Below are positions 46,018-58,671 of a stretch of DNA of 64,000 nucleotides, piece after piece (positions within the stretch are counted from its first letter, which is position 1; each line of letters opens with the position of its first letter). The notes below the pieces were generated by a model. The model saw only the letters and a list, made by a program, of their open reading frames with translations. It made no database searches and was not told where the DNA came from. This stretch comes from Streptomyces sp. R33 (GTDB taxonomy: Bacteria; Actinomycetota; Actinomycetes; Streptomycetales; Streptomycetaceae). The stretch lies in the NCBI RefSeq assembly GCF_041200175.1, contig NZ_CP165727.1, positions 5,149,501-5,213,500 on the forward strand, read 5' to 3'. Position numbers and translations under genes: made by a program.

Positions 46018-47595
46018 CTACTTCTCCTGATGCTCCGCCAGGATCGGGAACCGCCGCGGAGCCACCAGGAGGAGGACCAGCAGGGCCGCCACGGCCGCGG
46101 CGCTCGCGCCGAGGAAGATGTGGTCCACGGCGGCGGCCACCGACGCGCGCAGGTAGTCGGCGGCGGCGGGCGGGAGCAGCGCGGGCCGGTCGAGGGCCTG
46201 GGAGACGTCGTCGAGGTGGTGCGGCAGTCCGGTCATCGGGGCGTCGGCCAGCCGGGCGGCGATGGTCGCGTTGGCGACGGCCCCGAGCAGGGCGGCCCCG
46301 AGGCTCTGGCCGACCTGGCGGCAGAACAGCACCGAGGCCGTCGTCGTACCCCGCTCGGACCAGCCCACGGTGGACTGGACCCCGACGATCAGCGGCAGCT
46401 GGAACAGGCCGAGGGCGGCGCCGAGCAGCAGCATGATCAGCGTGGGCTGCCAGGGCCGGGCGGGATGGGGAAGCAGCGTGAACGAGAACAGGATCACGGC
46501 GGCCAGCGAGATCCCGACGACGGCGCAGTTGCGGAAGCCGATGCGCCGGTAGACGTGCTGGCTGAGGGCGGCGGACAGGGGCCAGGTGAGGGTCATCGCG
46601 GACATGACGAGCCCGGCGCTCGTGGGTCCGAGGCCGAGGACCGACTGGGCGTAGGTCGGGACGAAGACCAGCGGCGCGACCATGAGCAGGCCGAGTGCGC
46701 CGAGGGCGAGGTTCACGGCGGCGATGGTGCGCCGGCGCCAGACCCACCCGGGGAGAATCGGTTCCTCGGCCCGGCGTTCGATCCGGACGACCACGGCCGC
46801 CAGTACCGCGCTCGCGCCCAGCAGGGCGAGCGAGGGCGCGGACAGCCAGGGCCAGGCGACCCCGCCCTGCACCAGCGCGAAGAGCAGCAGCCCGCCGCAG
46901 GCGAAGACGCCGAGGGCGCCGGCCCAGTCGATCGGGCCGCGGCGGCCGGGGGACCGTGCGGGCTCGACGAGATGGCGGGCGAGCAGCCACAGGGCCAGCC
47001 CGCCCAGCGGCAGGTTGATGAGGAAGATCCAGCGCCAGTCGGCGTACGAGGCGATGAGCCCGCCGAGCGCGGGGCCGGCCACGGCGGAGGCGGCCCAGAC
47101 CGAGGACATCCTGGCCTGGATCCTGGGGCGGTCCTTGAGCGGGTACAGGTCGGCGGCCAGGGTCTGCACGGTGCCCTGGAGGGCGCCGCCGCCCAGCCCC
47201 TGGACGATGCGGAAGGCGATGAGGGCGGCCATGTTCCAGGCGAGCGCGCACAGCACCGAGCCGGCGATGAACAGGGCTATGCCGAAGAGCAGGACGGGCC
47301 CCCGGCCGAGGGTGTCGGAGAGCTTCCCGTAGACGGGGAGGGTGACGGTGATCGCGAGCAGGTAGCCGGCGAAGAGCCAGGAGAAGACCGAGAACCCGCC
47401 GAGGTCGCCGACGATCTGGGGGACGGCGGTGGAGACGATCGAGCTGTCGAGGGCGACCAGGGCCATGCTCAGCATGAGGGCGGCGACGAGCGCCGTGCGC
47501 GGCGGCCGGCTGCCGCTCCCGGCGGCCGCCGTTGCCCCGGCTCCCGCCCCGGCGGCGTCCCCGGTGCGTTCCCCCGTGCTCTCCTCCGCGCCCAC
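46018..47595 (-). CDS. MFS multidrug exporter (EmrB/QacA, 14-TM type)
   Basis: A 525-residue transporter. It has LVALDSSIVSTAVPQIVGDLGG with motif D, GKLSDTLGRGPVLLFG with motif A, and many hydrophobic helices, consistent with 14. The cytoplasmic N-terminus is Gly/Ala-rich. The GTG at 47595 is preceded by GAAAGGA at good spacing; a GTG at 47616 adds seven residues. No regulator is adjacent. The substrate is unknown. Confidence 0.85.
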   Translation of the reverse strand: MGAEESTGERTGDAAGAGAGATAAAGSGSRPPRTALVAALMLSMALVALDSSIVSTAVPQIVGDLGGFSVFSWLFAGYLLAITVTLPVYGKLSDTLGRGPVLLFGIALFIAGSVLCALAWNMAALIAFRIVQGLGGGALQGTVQTLAADLYPLKDRPRIQARMSSVWAASAVAGPALGGLIASYADWRWIFLINLPLGGLALWLLARHLVEPARSPGRRGPIDWAGALGVFACGGLLLFALVQGGVAWPWLSAPSLALLGASAVLAAVVVRIERRAEEPILPGWVWRRRTIAAVNLALGALGLLMVAPLVFVPTYAQSVLGLGPTSAGLVMSAMTLTWPLSAALSQHVYRRIGFRNCAVVGISLAAVILFSFTLLPHPARPWQPTLIMLLLGAALGLFQLPLIVGVQSTVGWSERGTTTASVLFCRQVGQSLGAALLGAVANATIAARLADAPMTGLPHHLDDVSQALDRPALLPPAAADYLRASVAAAVDHIFLGASAAAVAALLVLLLVAPRRFPILAEHQEK

Positions 47596-47945
47596 CAAGA
47601 TCCTTTCACCGTGCACGTACCTGCGGGGAACACCCTCTCATCACGGGGTATCCGGCGGTATCCCCCAGAGCCGGTCCCCCAAAGGGGGGAGAACCCCTAA
47701 GGGTTGCTCCTCACAAGGGTCCAGGGGTCTTTCGTCCCGGCGGAGGAGGAGGACGGCCCCGCGAGGTCCTTAACTGGTTCATACGAGCGGGGGTGGGGTT
47801 AACCCCCCGGTGGATACGGCGATGGGCACCAGCGCGCCGGCCGCCTGCGCCCCGCAGACTTCACGACGGCATCACACACCGGATCCGGCCGACCCGCCGG
47901 AACCCGGCCACACGCGCAGCAACGCAACGAACGAGGGGAAGCACC
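47596..47945. other. 350-base intergenic region before the ABC transporter operon
   Basis: Contains CCCCC-AAA-GGGGG at about 47676-47688, AACCC-CTAA-GGGTT at about 47692-47705 and a perfect palindrome GGGGTTAACCCC at 47795-47806. I see no ORF of coding character. The palindromes could be operator or leader structures for the MacB-like operon. Confidence 0.4.
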
Positions 47946-48734
47946 GTGACAACGGCTATGACCGAAACCAGGCACGGGGGTACTGGAGGGCATGAAGCCG
48001 TCGCGGCCCGGGCGCGCAAGGTCGTCAAGGCCTACGGCGCCGGGGAGACCCGTGTGGTCGCCCTCGACGAGGTGGACGTGGACATCAAGCGCGGCCAGTT
48101 CACGGCGATCATGGGCCCCTCCGGTTCCGGCAAGTCCACGCTGATGCACTGCCTCGCCGGTCTCGACACGGTGACCAGTGGGCAGATCCACCTGGACGAC
48201 ACCGAGATCACCGGGCTGAAGGACAAGAAGCTCACGCAGCTGCGCCGCGACCGGATCGGCTTCATCTTCCAGGCGTTCAACCTGCTGCCGACGCTCAACG
48301 CCCTGGAGAACATCACGCTCCCCATGGACATAGCGGGCCGCAAGCCCGACGCGGAGTGGCTGAACCGGGTCGTGGAGACCGTCGGCCTCGCCGGCCGTCT
48401 CAAGCACCGCCCGACCGAGCTGTCCGGCGGCCAGCAGCAGCGCGTGGCCGTCGCCCGCGCCCTCGCGGCCCGCCCGCAGATCATCTTCGGCGACGAGCCC
48501 ACCGGAAACCTGGACTCCCGGGCCGGAGCCGAGGTCCTCGGCTTCCTGCGCCGCTCGGTGGACGAGCTCGGCCAGACCATCGTGATGGTCACGCACGACC
48601 CGGTGGCCGCCTCGTACGCGGACCGTGTGATCTTCCTGGCCGACGGCCGGATCGTGGACGAGATGTACGGGCCCACCGCCGACCAGGTGCTCGACCGGAT
48701 GAAGGACTTCGACGCCCGCGGACGGACCTCATGA
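47946..48734 (+). CDS. MacB/LolD-type ABC transporter ATP-binding protein
   Basis: A 262-residue ATPase. Walker A GPSGSGKST is at about residues 57-65, with Q-loop FIFQAFNLLPTLNALENI, signature LSGGQQQRVAVARAL, Walker B IIFGDEPTGNLDS and H-loop MVTHDP, all characteristic of the MacB/LolD group. The GTG at 47946 follows GAGGGGAAG; the ATG at 47958 is an alternative. The stop overlaps the permease start as ATGA, so subunits are translationally coupled. Such transporters in Streptomyces drive efflux or mechanotransmission rather than import. Confidence 0.9.
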   Translation: MTTAMTETRHGGTGGHEAVAARARKVVKAYGAGETRVVALDEVDVDIKRGQFTAIMGPSGSGKSTLMHCLAGLDTVTSGQIHLDDTEITGLKDKKLTQLRRDRIGFIFQAFNLLPTLNALENITLPMDIAGRKPDAEWLNRVVETVGLAGRLKHRPTELSGGQQQRVAVARALAARPQIIFGDEPTGNLDSRAGAEVLGFLRRSVDELGQTIVMVTHDPVAASYADRVIFLADGRIVDEMYGPTADQVLDRMKDFDARGRTS

Positions 48735-51307
48735 GCGTCATGAAGACGTCGCGGCGCAACTTCGTCGCGCACAAGGGCCGCATGGCGCTGTCCGCCATCG
48801 CGGTCATGCTGTCCGTGGCCTTCGTCTGCGGCACGCTGGTGTTCACCGACACCATGAACACCACCTTCGACAAACTGTTCGCGGTGACCAGCTCCGACGT
48901 CACGGTCAGCCCCAAGGCGGCCGAGGGGGGCGAGGACGCGCCGAGCCGCGGCAAGCCGGAGACCCTCGACGCCTCCGCCGTCGAGAAGGTCAAGACGGCC
49001 GAGGGCGTCCGCAGCGCCGAGGGCGGCGTCGTCTCGACGGCGGTCACCGTCGTCAACGCCAAGAACGAGAACATGGGTTCGTCCACCGGTGCCCCGACCA
49101 TCGCGGGCAACTGGAGCGACAGCGAGCTCAAGTCCATGAAGATCGCCTCCGGCATCGCCCCGCGCGGCCCGGCCGAGGTGATGGTCGACGCCGACACCGC
49201 CGAGAAGCACCACCTCGCCATCGGTGACGAGCTGCGCACCATCGCGCTGCCCGGCGACATCCGCGCCAGGATCAGCGGCATCGCGGCCTTCAAGGTGACC
49301 AACCCGGGTGCGGCCGTCGTCTACTTCGACACCGCGACCGCCCAGACGGGCCTGCTCGGCGCCCCGAACACCTTCACGCACGTCAACGTGACCGCCAAGG
49401 ACGGCGTGAGCAACGACCAGCTCAAGCAGAACATCGCCGCCGCGGTCGGCAAGGACACCTACAAGCTCCAGACGGCGAAGGAGGCCGCGGACTCCAACCG
49501 CAAGGACGTCGGCTCCTTCCTCGACGTCATGAAGTACGTGATGCTCGGCTTCGCGGGGATCGCCTTCCTCGTCGGCATCTTCCTGATCTTCAACACGTTC
49601 TCGATGCTGGTCGCCCAGCGCACCCGCGAGATCGGCCTGATGCGCGCCATCGGCGCGGACCGCGGCCAGGTCAACCGGTCGATCCTGGTCGAGGCGCTGC
49701 TCCTCGGCGTGGTGGGCTCCGTCCTGGGCATCGGCGCGGGCATCGGCATCGCCGTCGGCCTGATGAAGCTCATGGGCAGCATGGGCATGCACCTGTCCAC
49801 CGACGACCTGACGGTCCTGCCCGCCACCCCGGTGCTGGGCCTGGTCCTGGGCATCATCGTCACCGTGGTCTCCGCCCTCGTCCCGGCCCTCCGGGCGGGC
49901 AAGGTCTCCCCGATGGCCGCCCTGCGCGACGCCGGCACCCCCGGCGACCGGAAGACCGGCGTCGTACGGGCCGTGCTCGGCCTGGTCCTCACCGGCGCCG
50001 GCACCGCCGCGCTGCTCCTGGCCGCGCAGGCCGACAAGGCCTCCACCGGCTCGATGTGGCTCGGCCTGGGCGTGGTCCTCACCCTGATCGGCTTCATCGT
50101 GATCGGCCCGCTGCTCGCGGGCGGCGTGGTGCGGGTGCTGTCCGCCCCGGTGCTGCGGCCCTTCGGTTCCATCGGCCGGCTGGCCGAGCGCAACGCGCTG
50201 CGCAACCCGCGCCGCACCGGCGCCACCGCCGCGGCGCTGATGATCGGGCTGGCGCTGGTCGCCTGCCTGTCGGTGGTCGGCTCCTCGATGGTGGCCTCCG
50301 CCACCGAGGAACTCGACAAGTCGGTCGGCGCGGACTTCATCGTCGCCTCCGAGAACGGCCAGCCCGTGATGCCGCAGGCCGAGCAGGCGATGCGCGCCAC
50401 CAAGGGCCTCACCCACGTCACCGCCTACCGGGGTGCCGAGGTGAAGCTGACCGCGCCGGACGGGAGCTCGGCCAAGGACGAGCTGAGCGTCACCGACCCG
50501 ACCTACGCCCAGGACGTGCGGCGCAAGATGATCGCGGGCGAGCACAAGGACGCGTACGCCGCGGGCGCCATGTCGGTCGGCTCCGAGTACGCCAAGGCGC
50601 ACGCGATCAAGGTCGGCGACCGGATGAAGGTGGCCTTCGCCGGAGGCAAGGAGACCGAGCTGAAGGTCGCCGCGATCACCAGCGACGACGGCAACCTCGA
50701 CAAGGGCGTGAAGTACGTCAGCACGGCCACCGCCGAGGCGAACCTGCCCGCCGACCGGATGCCGCGGCCGTTCATGCTGCTGGCCAAGGCCGAGAACGGG
50801 CAGGCGGACACCGCCTACACCGCGCTCAAGAACGACCTGGCGCAGTACCCGCAGTACAAGGTGCGCAACCAGACCGACTACAAGGAAGCGCTCAAGGACC
50901 AGGTCGGCTCGCTGCTGAACATGGTCTACGGGCTCCTCGCCCTCGCGATCATCGTGGCGGTCCTGGGCGTCGTCAACACCCTGGCCCTCTCGGTCGTCGA
51001 GCGGACCCGCGAGATCGGCCTGATGCGCGCCATCGGCCTCTCCCGCCGCCAGCTGCGCCGCATGATCCGCCTGGAGTCGGTGGTGATCGCCCTCTTCGGC
51101 GCGCTGCTGGGCCTCGGGCTGGGCATGGGCTGGGGTGCCACCGCCCAGCAGCTGCTCGCCCTCCAGGGCATGAAGGTCCTGGAGATCCCGTGGTCGACGA
51201 TCATCGGCGTCTTCGCCGGGTCGGCCCTGGTGGGCCTGTTCGCCGCACTGGTCCCGGCCTTCCGGGCGGGGCGGATGAACGTACTGAACGCGATCGCGAG
51301 CGAGTAG
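48731..51307 (+). CDS. FtsX/MacB-like ABC transporter permease
   Basis: An 858-residue permease. A first transmembrane helix (about 18-40) is followed by a large outside domain of about 220 residues and an FtsX core (KYVMLGFAGIAFLVGIFLIFNTFSMLVAQRTREIGLMRAIGADRGQVN). A second MacB-like periplasmic region and a second FtsX core (LLALAIIVAVLGVVNTLALSVVERTREIGLMRAIGLSRRQLRR) complete it. The two TREIGLMRAIG signatures mark the paired halves. Coupled to its ATPase by ATGA. Confidence 0.9.
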   Translation: MSVMKTSRRNFVAHKGRMALSAIAVMLSVAFVCGTLVFTDTMNTTFDKLFAVTSSDVTVSPKAAEGGEDAPSRGKPETLDASAVEKVKTAEGVRSAEGGVVSTAVTVVNAKNENMGSSTGAPTIAGNWSDSELKSMKIASGIAPRGPAEVMVDADTAEKHHLAIGDELRTIALPGDIRARISGIAAFKVTNPGAAVVYFDTATAQTGLLGAPNTFTHVNVTAKDGVSNDQLKQNIAAAVGKDTYKLQTAKEAADSNRKDVGSFLDVMKYVMLGFAGIAFLVGIFLIFNTFSMLVAQRTREIGLMRAIGADRGQVNRSILVEALLLGVVGSVLGIGAGIGIAVGLMKLMGSMGMHLSTDDLTVLPATPVLGLVLGIIVTVVSALVPALRAGKVSPMAALRDAGTPGDRKTGVVRAVLGLVLTGAGTAALLLAAQADKASTGSMWLGLGVVLTLIGFIVIGPLLAGGVVRVLSAPVLRPFGSIGRLAERNALRNPRRTGATAAALMIGLALVACLSVVGSSMVASATEELDKSVGADFIVASENGQPVMPQAEQAMRATKGLTHVTAYRGAEVKLTAPDGSSAKDELSVTDPTYAQDVRRKMIAGEHKDAYAAGAMSVGSEYAKAHAIKVGDRMKVAFAGGKETELKVAAITSDDGNLDKGVKYVSTATAEANLPADRMPRPFMLLAKAENGQADTAYTALKNDLAQYPQYKVRNQTDYKEALKDQVGSLLNMVYGLLALAIIVAVLGVVNTLALSVVERTREIGLMRAIGLSRRQLRRMIRLESVVIALFGALLGLGLGMGWGATAQQLLALQGMKVLEIPWSTIIGVFAGSALVGLFAALVPAFRAGRMNVLNAIASE

Positions 51308-51358
51308 TACGCAACGCGGTCGTCACGGGGGAACCACGGGGGAACCACGGGGAAAGGT

Positions 51359-51396
51359 CCGGCCCCGGTCCGCTCTTCGGAGCGGGCCGGGGCCGG
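51359..51396 (+). terminator. Terminator of the ABC transporter operon
   Basis: A 17-base-pair stem with one U.G pair and a stable TTCG tetraloop (51359-51375 with 51380-51396), 52 bases after the permease stop. Confidence 0.85.
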
Positions 51397-51406
51397 TGCC
51401 GTTCCC

Positions 51407-51443
51407 GCGGTATCCGGCCCCCGCGGGGCGTGCCGGATACCGC
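51407..51443 (+). promoter_or_regulatory. Second hairpin upstream of mfd
   Basis: A perfect 12-base inverted repeat GCGGTATCCGGC (51407-51418) and its complement (51432-51443) with a 13-base spacer, 100 bases before the mfd start. It may be a back-up terminator or an operator for mfd. Confidence 0.45.
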
Positions 51444-51542
51444 GAGCGGGCGACCCCGGCGCGTCGTAGGGTGGGAAGCCCCGGCCCGTGAGACGTGTCG
51501 GGCCCTTCGCGTTGCCCCTTCACCGGACGGAAGCCTCCTTTC

Positions 51543-55076
<3,534 letters not shown>

Positions 55077-55077
55077 G

Positions 55078-55133
55078 CGCTTCCTTACGACGGCTTCCTT
55101 ACGGCCGCTTCGGTACGACCGCTTGCGTGCGAC
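55078..55133. repeat. Four 14-base tandem repeats after mfd
   Basis: Units start at 55078, 55092, 55106 and 55120. The first is CGCTTCCTTACGAC and the others differ by one to five bases. They begin at the second base after the mfd stop and are followed by a hairpin. Confidence 0.7.
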
Positions 55134-55138
55134 GCGGT

Positions 55139-55172
55139 GCGCGGCCGGTGACCTGCGGGTCCCCGGCCGCGC
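55139..55172. terminator. Hairpin between mfd and the convergent small gene
   Basis: A perfect 10-base stem GCGCGGCCGG (55139-55148) and CCGGCCGCGC (55163-55172) with a 14-base loop, serving either direction. Confidence 0.6.
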
Positions 55173-55193
55173 CGCAGGCTGCTCGGGCGGGGC

Positions 55194-55376
55194 CTACCTG
55201 TTCGGGTCCTCGTCGATGCCCAACTGCTTCTCGACCTGCTGCTGGCCCTGATCGACCTGCTTGGCGTACTTGTTGCCGGTGCGCTGGTTGACCTGCTGCT
55301 CGGCGGCGTCGGACGCCTGCTTCGCCTGCTTGCCGTGGGCCTGCAGCATTTCCTTGGCCCTGTCGAAGATCCCCAT
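55194..55376 (-). CDS. MT0933-type antitoxin-like small protein, orphan
   Basis: A 60-residue very hydrophilic protein, MGIFDRAKEMLQAHGKQAKQ followed by an Asp/Gln/Lys-rich helix with RTGNKYAKQVDQGQQQVEKQLG. It matches the mycobacterial MT0933/Rv0909 antitoxin pattern. In mycobacteria the partner is a SRPBCC-type toxin; none is adjacent here, so it is either an orphan or has another role. ATG follows GGGAGCC. Small size is normal for the family. Confidence 0.75.
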   Translation of the reverse strand: MGIFDRAKEMLQAHGKQAKQASDAAEQQVNQRTGNKYAKQVDQGQQQVEKQLGIDEDPNR

Positions 55377-55448
55377 GCGAGGGCTCCCTTCCGTATCCCT
55401 TTTGCGACGCTACGCGCGTTTGCGGGGATCCGCCCGCCGAGGCCGGTG

Positions 55449-56300
55449 TCAGACCGATTCGCCGGGGGCGCCGCCACCCAGCTTCGACAGGTCCAGGACG
55501 TCCGCGCCCTGCGGCAGGGCCGTGTCGACCGGCGTGCCGAACGCGGAGAAGAGGATCTCCCCGCTCTCGTCCCCCGAAATGGTGGACTTGAGCAGGTACG
55601 GGGTGCCCTGGGTGGCTATGTAGTCGACCTCCGTGCCCTCCTTGGCCGCCGAGGTGATGGCCAGCGCCTGCTTGCCGTCGATGGCGACCGTCTCGCCCTT
55701 GCGGGCCAGCGGGCTGGGCTTGCTGGTGCCGCCCGTCAGTTTGCCGAGGTCGCAGACGTGGGCGAACGAGGCGGCCTCGGGGTCGGAGAGCGGCATCTTC
55801 AGCCAGCGGTCGGCGAGCATGGTGACCATCGCGTCCGTCTGCTTCTTGGGGGTGTGCTTCTTCGCGGCCACGGCCCGCCAGTAGTCGGCGTCCCCCTTGA
55901 AGTGCATGAGGTCACTGGACTTGACGAGGTCCACCTTGCCCATGGCCTCGTACCGGATCGCGCCGTTGCAGCCGCCCTTCTTGTCGAGGGAGAGGTCGAA
56001 CTCCACCTGCTTGCCCTCCTCGCGCAGCTTCGCGACGACGTGCGCCGACTCGACCTTGCGCATGGCCTCGTACGACTGGCTCAGGATCTCGGCGCCCGAC
56101 AGGTCCGCGAGCACGCCCGTGCTCTTGTCCTTGCCCTTGGCCGTCGGCGACGGCGTGGCCGCGCCCGAGGCCTGCTCGGCGGCGCGGGCCGCCCTGCCGA
56201 CGTCGGCGGCCTTGCCCCCGCCCCCCGGCAGGCAGGCCGTCGTCAGCCCGAACAGGGCCGAAGTGGCCAGCACCGACAGGCCGATGGTCCGGCTCCGCAT
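55449..56300 (-). CDS. Lipoprotein, LppX/LprG-like
   Basis: A 283-residue lipoprotein. The N-terminus MRSRTIGLSVLATSALFG leads to the lipobox LTTAC, after which the Cys would be lipidated. The mature part has SYEAMRKVESAHVVAKLREEG and SSDLMHFKGDADYW, a pattern like the LppX/LprAFG and LolA-type half-barrel folds that bind lipids. A frame extends eight codons upstream, but the ATG at 56300 gives the proper signal peptide. The function is inferred from the fold only; a lipid-carrier role is plausible. Confidence 0.72.
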   Translation of the reverse strand: MRSRTIGLSVLATSALFGLTTACLPGGGGKAADVGRAARAAEQASGAATPSPTAKGKDKSTGVLADLSGAEILSQSYEAMRKVESAHVVAKLREEGKQVEFDLSLDKKGGCNGAIRYEAMGKVDLVKSSDLMHFKGDADYWRAVAAKKHTPKKQTDAMVTMLADRWLKMPLSDPEAASFAHVCDLGKLTGGTSKPSPLARKGETVAIDGKQALAITSAAKEGTEVDYIATQGTPYLLKSTISGDESGEILFSAFGTPVDTALPQGADVLDLSKLGGGAPGESV

Positions 56301-56512
56301 GTGGATTCCCCCTAGGAACAACAACTCGACTGCCGAGGGTAGTCGCCGCCGGTCAGGAGGCCCCGACGATTTCCGCCCCGGCGGCGCGGCCCGCGGCGGA
56401 CGAAGGTGTGCGGCGACCCTGCAACGGTTGCGCGCATCCCCTCACTGGCGGCCGGAAACGCTGTATACGCTCAGACCCGAAACTTCGTCGACACGGTCCG
56501 TCAGGAGCAGCG

Positions 56513-57154
56513 ATGCACGGCCCCGGCCTCCCGCCGCAGCAAGGCCCCCAGCCCAGTACCGGGGGAATCGTGGCACTGCGCGTGCTGTTCGCCCTGCTGC
56601 CCGTCCTGAGCTGCGGCTTCCTGGGATGGGGCACGATGCTGCGGCTCGCGGTCGTCACCCGCAAGCCCCGGGACTGGTGGCTGCTGGCCGTCAACTGCGC
56701 GCTCAGCGTCGCCTGTATCGCACTGATCGGCGCCGACACGACGCCCAACACCGACGGCTGGCAGAGCGATACCGGCGCCTTCGGCATCATCATCACCGGC
56801 TTCCTGACCTGCGTGTACTTCCTCGTCGCCGACATCCGCCACTACGCAGCCCGCGCGGCGGCGGCCCCGGCCGCCCCCTGGTACCCGGCGCAGCCCGCGC
56901 CGTACGTTCCGCCGCAGCAGCAGGCCCGGCCGGCGTACGGGTACCCGCCGGCCCAGCAGCACACGCCGACCCCGACGCCGGGCCCGGCCCCCACACCGGC
57001 TCCCGGGCCGGCCACCCCGCCGCGGATCGGACAGGTGCGCGCCGAGCTCGACGAGCTGAGCGAACTGCTGCGCAAGCAGACGCCGCACCCGCACCCGAAT
57101 CCGCAGGCGAACCCGAACCCGCCCGGCAGCGAAGGTGAGGGCCCGGCCCGGTGA
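56513..57154 (+). CDS. Membrane protein, cotranscribed with a Ser/Thr kinase
   Basis: A 213-residue protein with three hydrophobic helices (about 21-44, 56-76 and 90-110), then a Pro/Ala/Gln-rich linker (TPTPTPGPAPTPAPGPATPP) and a short predicted helix RAELDELSELLRKQTP. ATG follows CAGGAG. Its last four bases overlap the kinase GTG (GTGA), so the two are coupled. It may anchor or be a substrate of the kinase, which itself lacks a membrane segment. Confidence 0.72.
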   Translation: MHGPGLPPQQGPQPSTGGIVALRVLFALLPVLSCGFLGWGTMLRLAVVTRKPRDWWLLAVNCALSVACIALIGADTTPNTDGWQSDTGAFGIIITGFLTCVYFLVADIRHYAARAAAAPAAPWYPAQPAPYVPPQQQARPAYGYPPAQQHTPTPTPGPAPTPAPGPATPPRIGQVRAELDELSELLRKQTPHPHPNPQANPNPPGSEGEGPAR

Positions 57155-58662
57155 CCGACGACGACCGGATCATCGGCGAGCGCTACCAGCTCGCCTCCGT
57201 CCTGGGACAGGGCGGCATGGGCCAGGTCTGGACGGCGTACGACCAGCGGCTGGACCGCCGCGTCGCCGTCAAGCTGCTGCGCCCCGACAAGGTGGCGGGC
57301 CCCGGCTCCGTCGCCGACGAGCTGCGCCGCCGCTTCGTGCGCGAATGCCGGGTCACGGCGCAGGTGGACCACCCGGGCCTGGTCACGGTCCACGACGCGG
57401 GCAGCGACGGCGACGAGCTGTTCCTCGTCATGGGCTACGTCGAGGGCACCGACCTCGCCGACCACCTCGCCCAGCACGACCCCTACCCCTGGCAGTGGGC
57501 GGTCGCCGTGGTCGCCCAGCTGTGCGGGGTGCTGTCGGCCGTGCACGCGGTGCCGATCGTGCACCGCGACCTGAAGCCGCGCAACGTGATGGTCCGCCCG
57601 GACGGCACCGTGCTGGTCCTCGACCTCGGTGTCGCCTCGGTGATGGACACCGACACCACCCGCCTCACCAGCACCGGCACACCGATCGGCAGTCCGGCGT
57701 ACATGGCGCCCGAGCAGGCGATGGGCGGCGCGGTGGGCCCCCACACCGACCTCTACGCACTCGGCGTCCTGCTGTACGAACTCCTCAGCGGCAACGTCCC
57801 GTTCGCCGGGTCCACCGCACTCGGCGTACTGCACCGCCACCTGTACGAGCCGCCCGTTCCGGTCCGCAGGATGCGCCCCGAGATCCCGCACCAGCTCGAG
57901 GCGGTCCTGCTGCACCTGCTCGCGAAGGACCCGCAGGACCGGCCCGCCTCCGCACAGCACGTGTACGAGGCCCTCGCATCGCTGCTGCCCAAGGAGGGCA
58001 CGCCGGCGGGCACGCTCGACCCGACCCGCCCCTTCCTGCGCCCCCACGCCCCCTGGCCGGACCGCGCCTCCACCGTCCCGCCGCAGCCGACCCTCCCGCC
58101 GACGCCGCCCCGGAAGCCGGACATCCCGGCCGCGGTGGACGAGGCCCGCAGCCTGCTGGACGAGGGCCGCCTCACCCAGGCCGTGGACATCCTCGGCGGG
58201 ATCCTCCCGGCGGCCGAGGCGGAGCACGGCGAGCACTCACCGGTGGTCCGCTCCCTGCGCAAGCAGTACGCCGCCACGCTGATGGACGACGGCCAGTACC
58301 GCCGCGCCCTGCCCGAACTGCGCCGCCTGGCCGACGAGTTCCCAGCCGGCGACCCCCAGTCCCTGCGCTTCCGCTACGACGCGGCCCAGTGCCTGGAACA
58401 GCTCGGCGCCCCCGGCGCCGCCCTGGCCGAATACCGCTCCCTGCTCCCGCTGTTCGAGAACCACTACGCCAACCCGGACCCCGGCCTCCCGCTGGAGGTC
58501 CGCCGCCGGATAGCCCAGCTGCTGCTCTCCATGGGCGACCGCCCCGCGGCCCACGACACCCTGGCCCGCCTCCTGTTCGACGCCGAGCGCGTCCACGGCC
58601 CGGCGCACCCCTTCTCGACGGAGGTCCGCCGCACCCTGCACTGGCTGAGCCAGGTCCGCTGA
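57151..58662 (+). CDS. Soluble Hanks-type Ser/Thr protein kinase with TPR-like C-terminus
   Basis: A 503-residue kinase. The Gly-rich loop is LGQGGMGQVW (about 18-27), the ATP Lys is K41 in VAVKLLRP, and the catalytic loop is H138-R-D140-LKPRN. The metal motif is D158-L-G160 rather than DFG. The activation segment has a Thr cluster (DTDTTRLTSTGTPIGSPAYMAPEQ). After a Pro-rich linker, residues about 320-503 are helical repeats with ARSLLDEGRLTQAVDILGGILP, TPR-like. There is no transmembrane segment, unlike PknB. Coupled to the preceding membrane protein. Confidence 0.88.
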   Translation: MTDDDRIIGERYQLASVLGQGGMGQVWTAYDQRLDRRVAVKLLRPDKVAGPGSVADELRRRFVRECRVTAQVDHPGLVTVHDAGSDGDELFLVMGYVEGTDLADHLAQHDPYPWQWAVAVVAQLCGVLSAVHAVPIVHRDLKPRNVMVRPDGTVLVLDLGVASVMDTDTTRLTSTGTPIGSPAYMAPEQAMGGAVGPHTDLYALGVLLYELLSGNVPFAGSTALGVLHRHLYEPPVPVRRMRPEIPHQLEAVLLHLLAKDPQDRPASAQHVYEALASLLPKEGTPAGTLDPTRPFLRPHAPWPDRASTVPPQPTLPPTPPRKPDIPAAVDEARSLLDEGRLTQAVDILGGILPAAEAEHGEHSPVVRSLRKQYAATLMDDGQYRRALPELRRLADEFPAGDPQSLRFRYDAAQCLEQLGAPGAALAEYRSLLPLFENHYANPDPGLPLEVRRRIAQLLLSMGDRPAAHDTLARLLFDAERVHGPAHPFSTEVRRTLHWLSQVR

Positions 58663-58671
58663 CGCCGGCGC

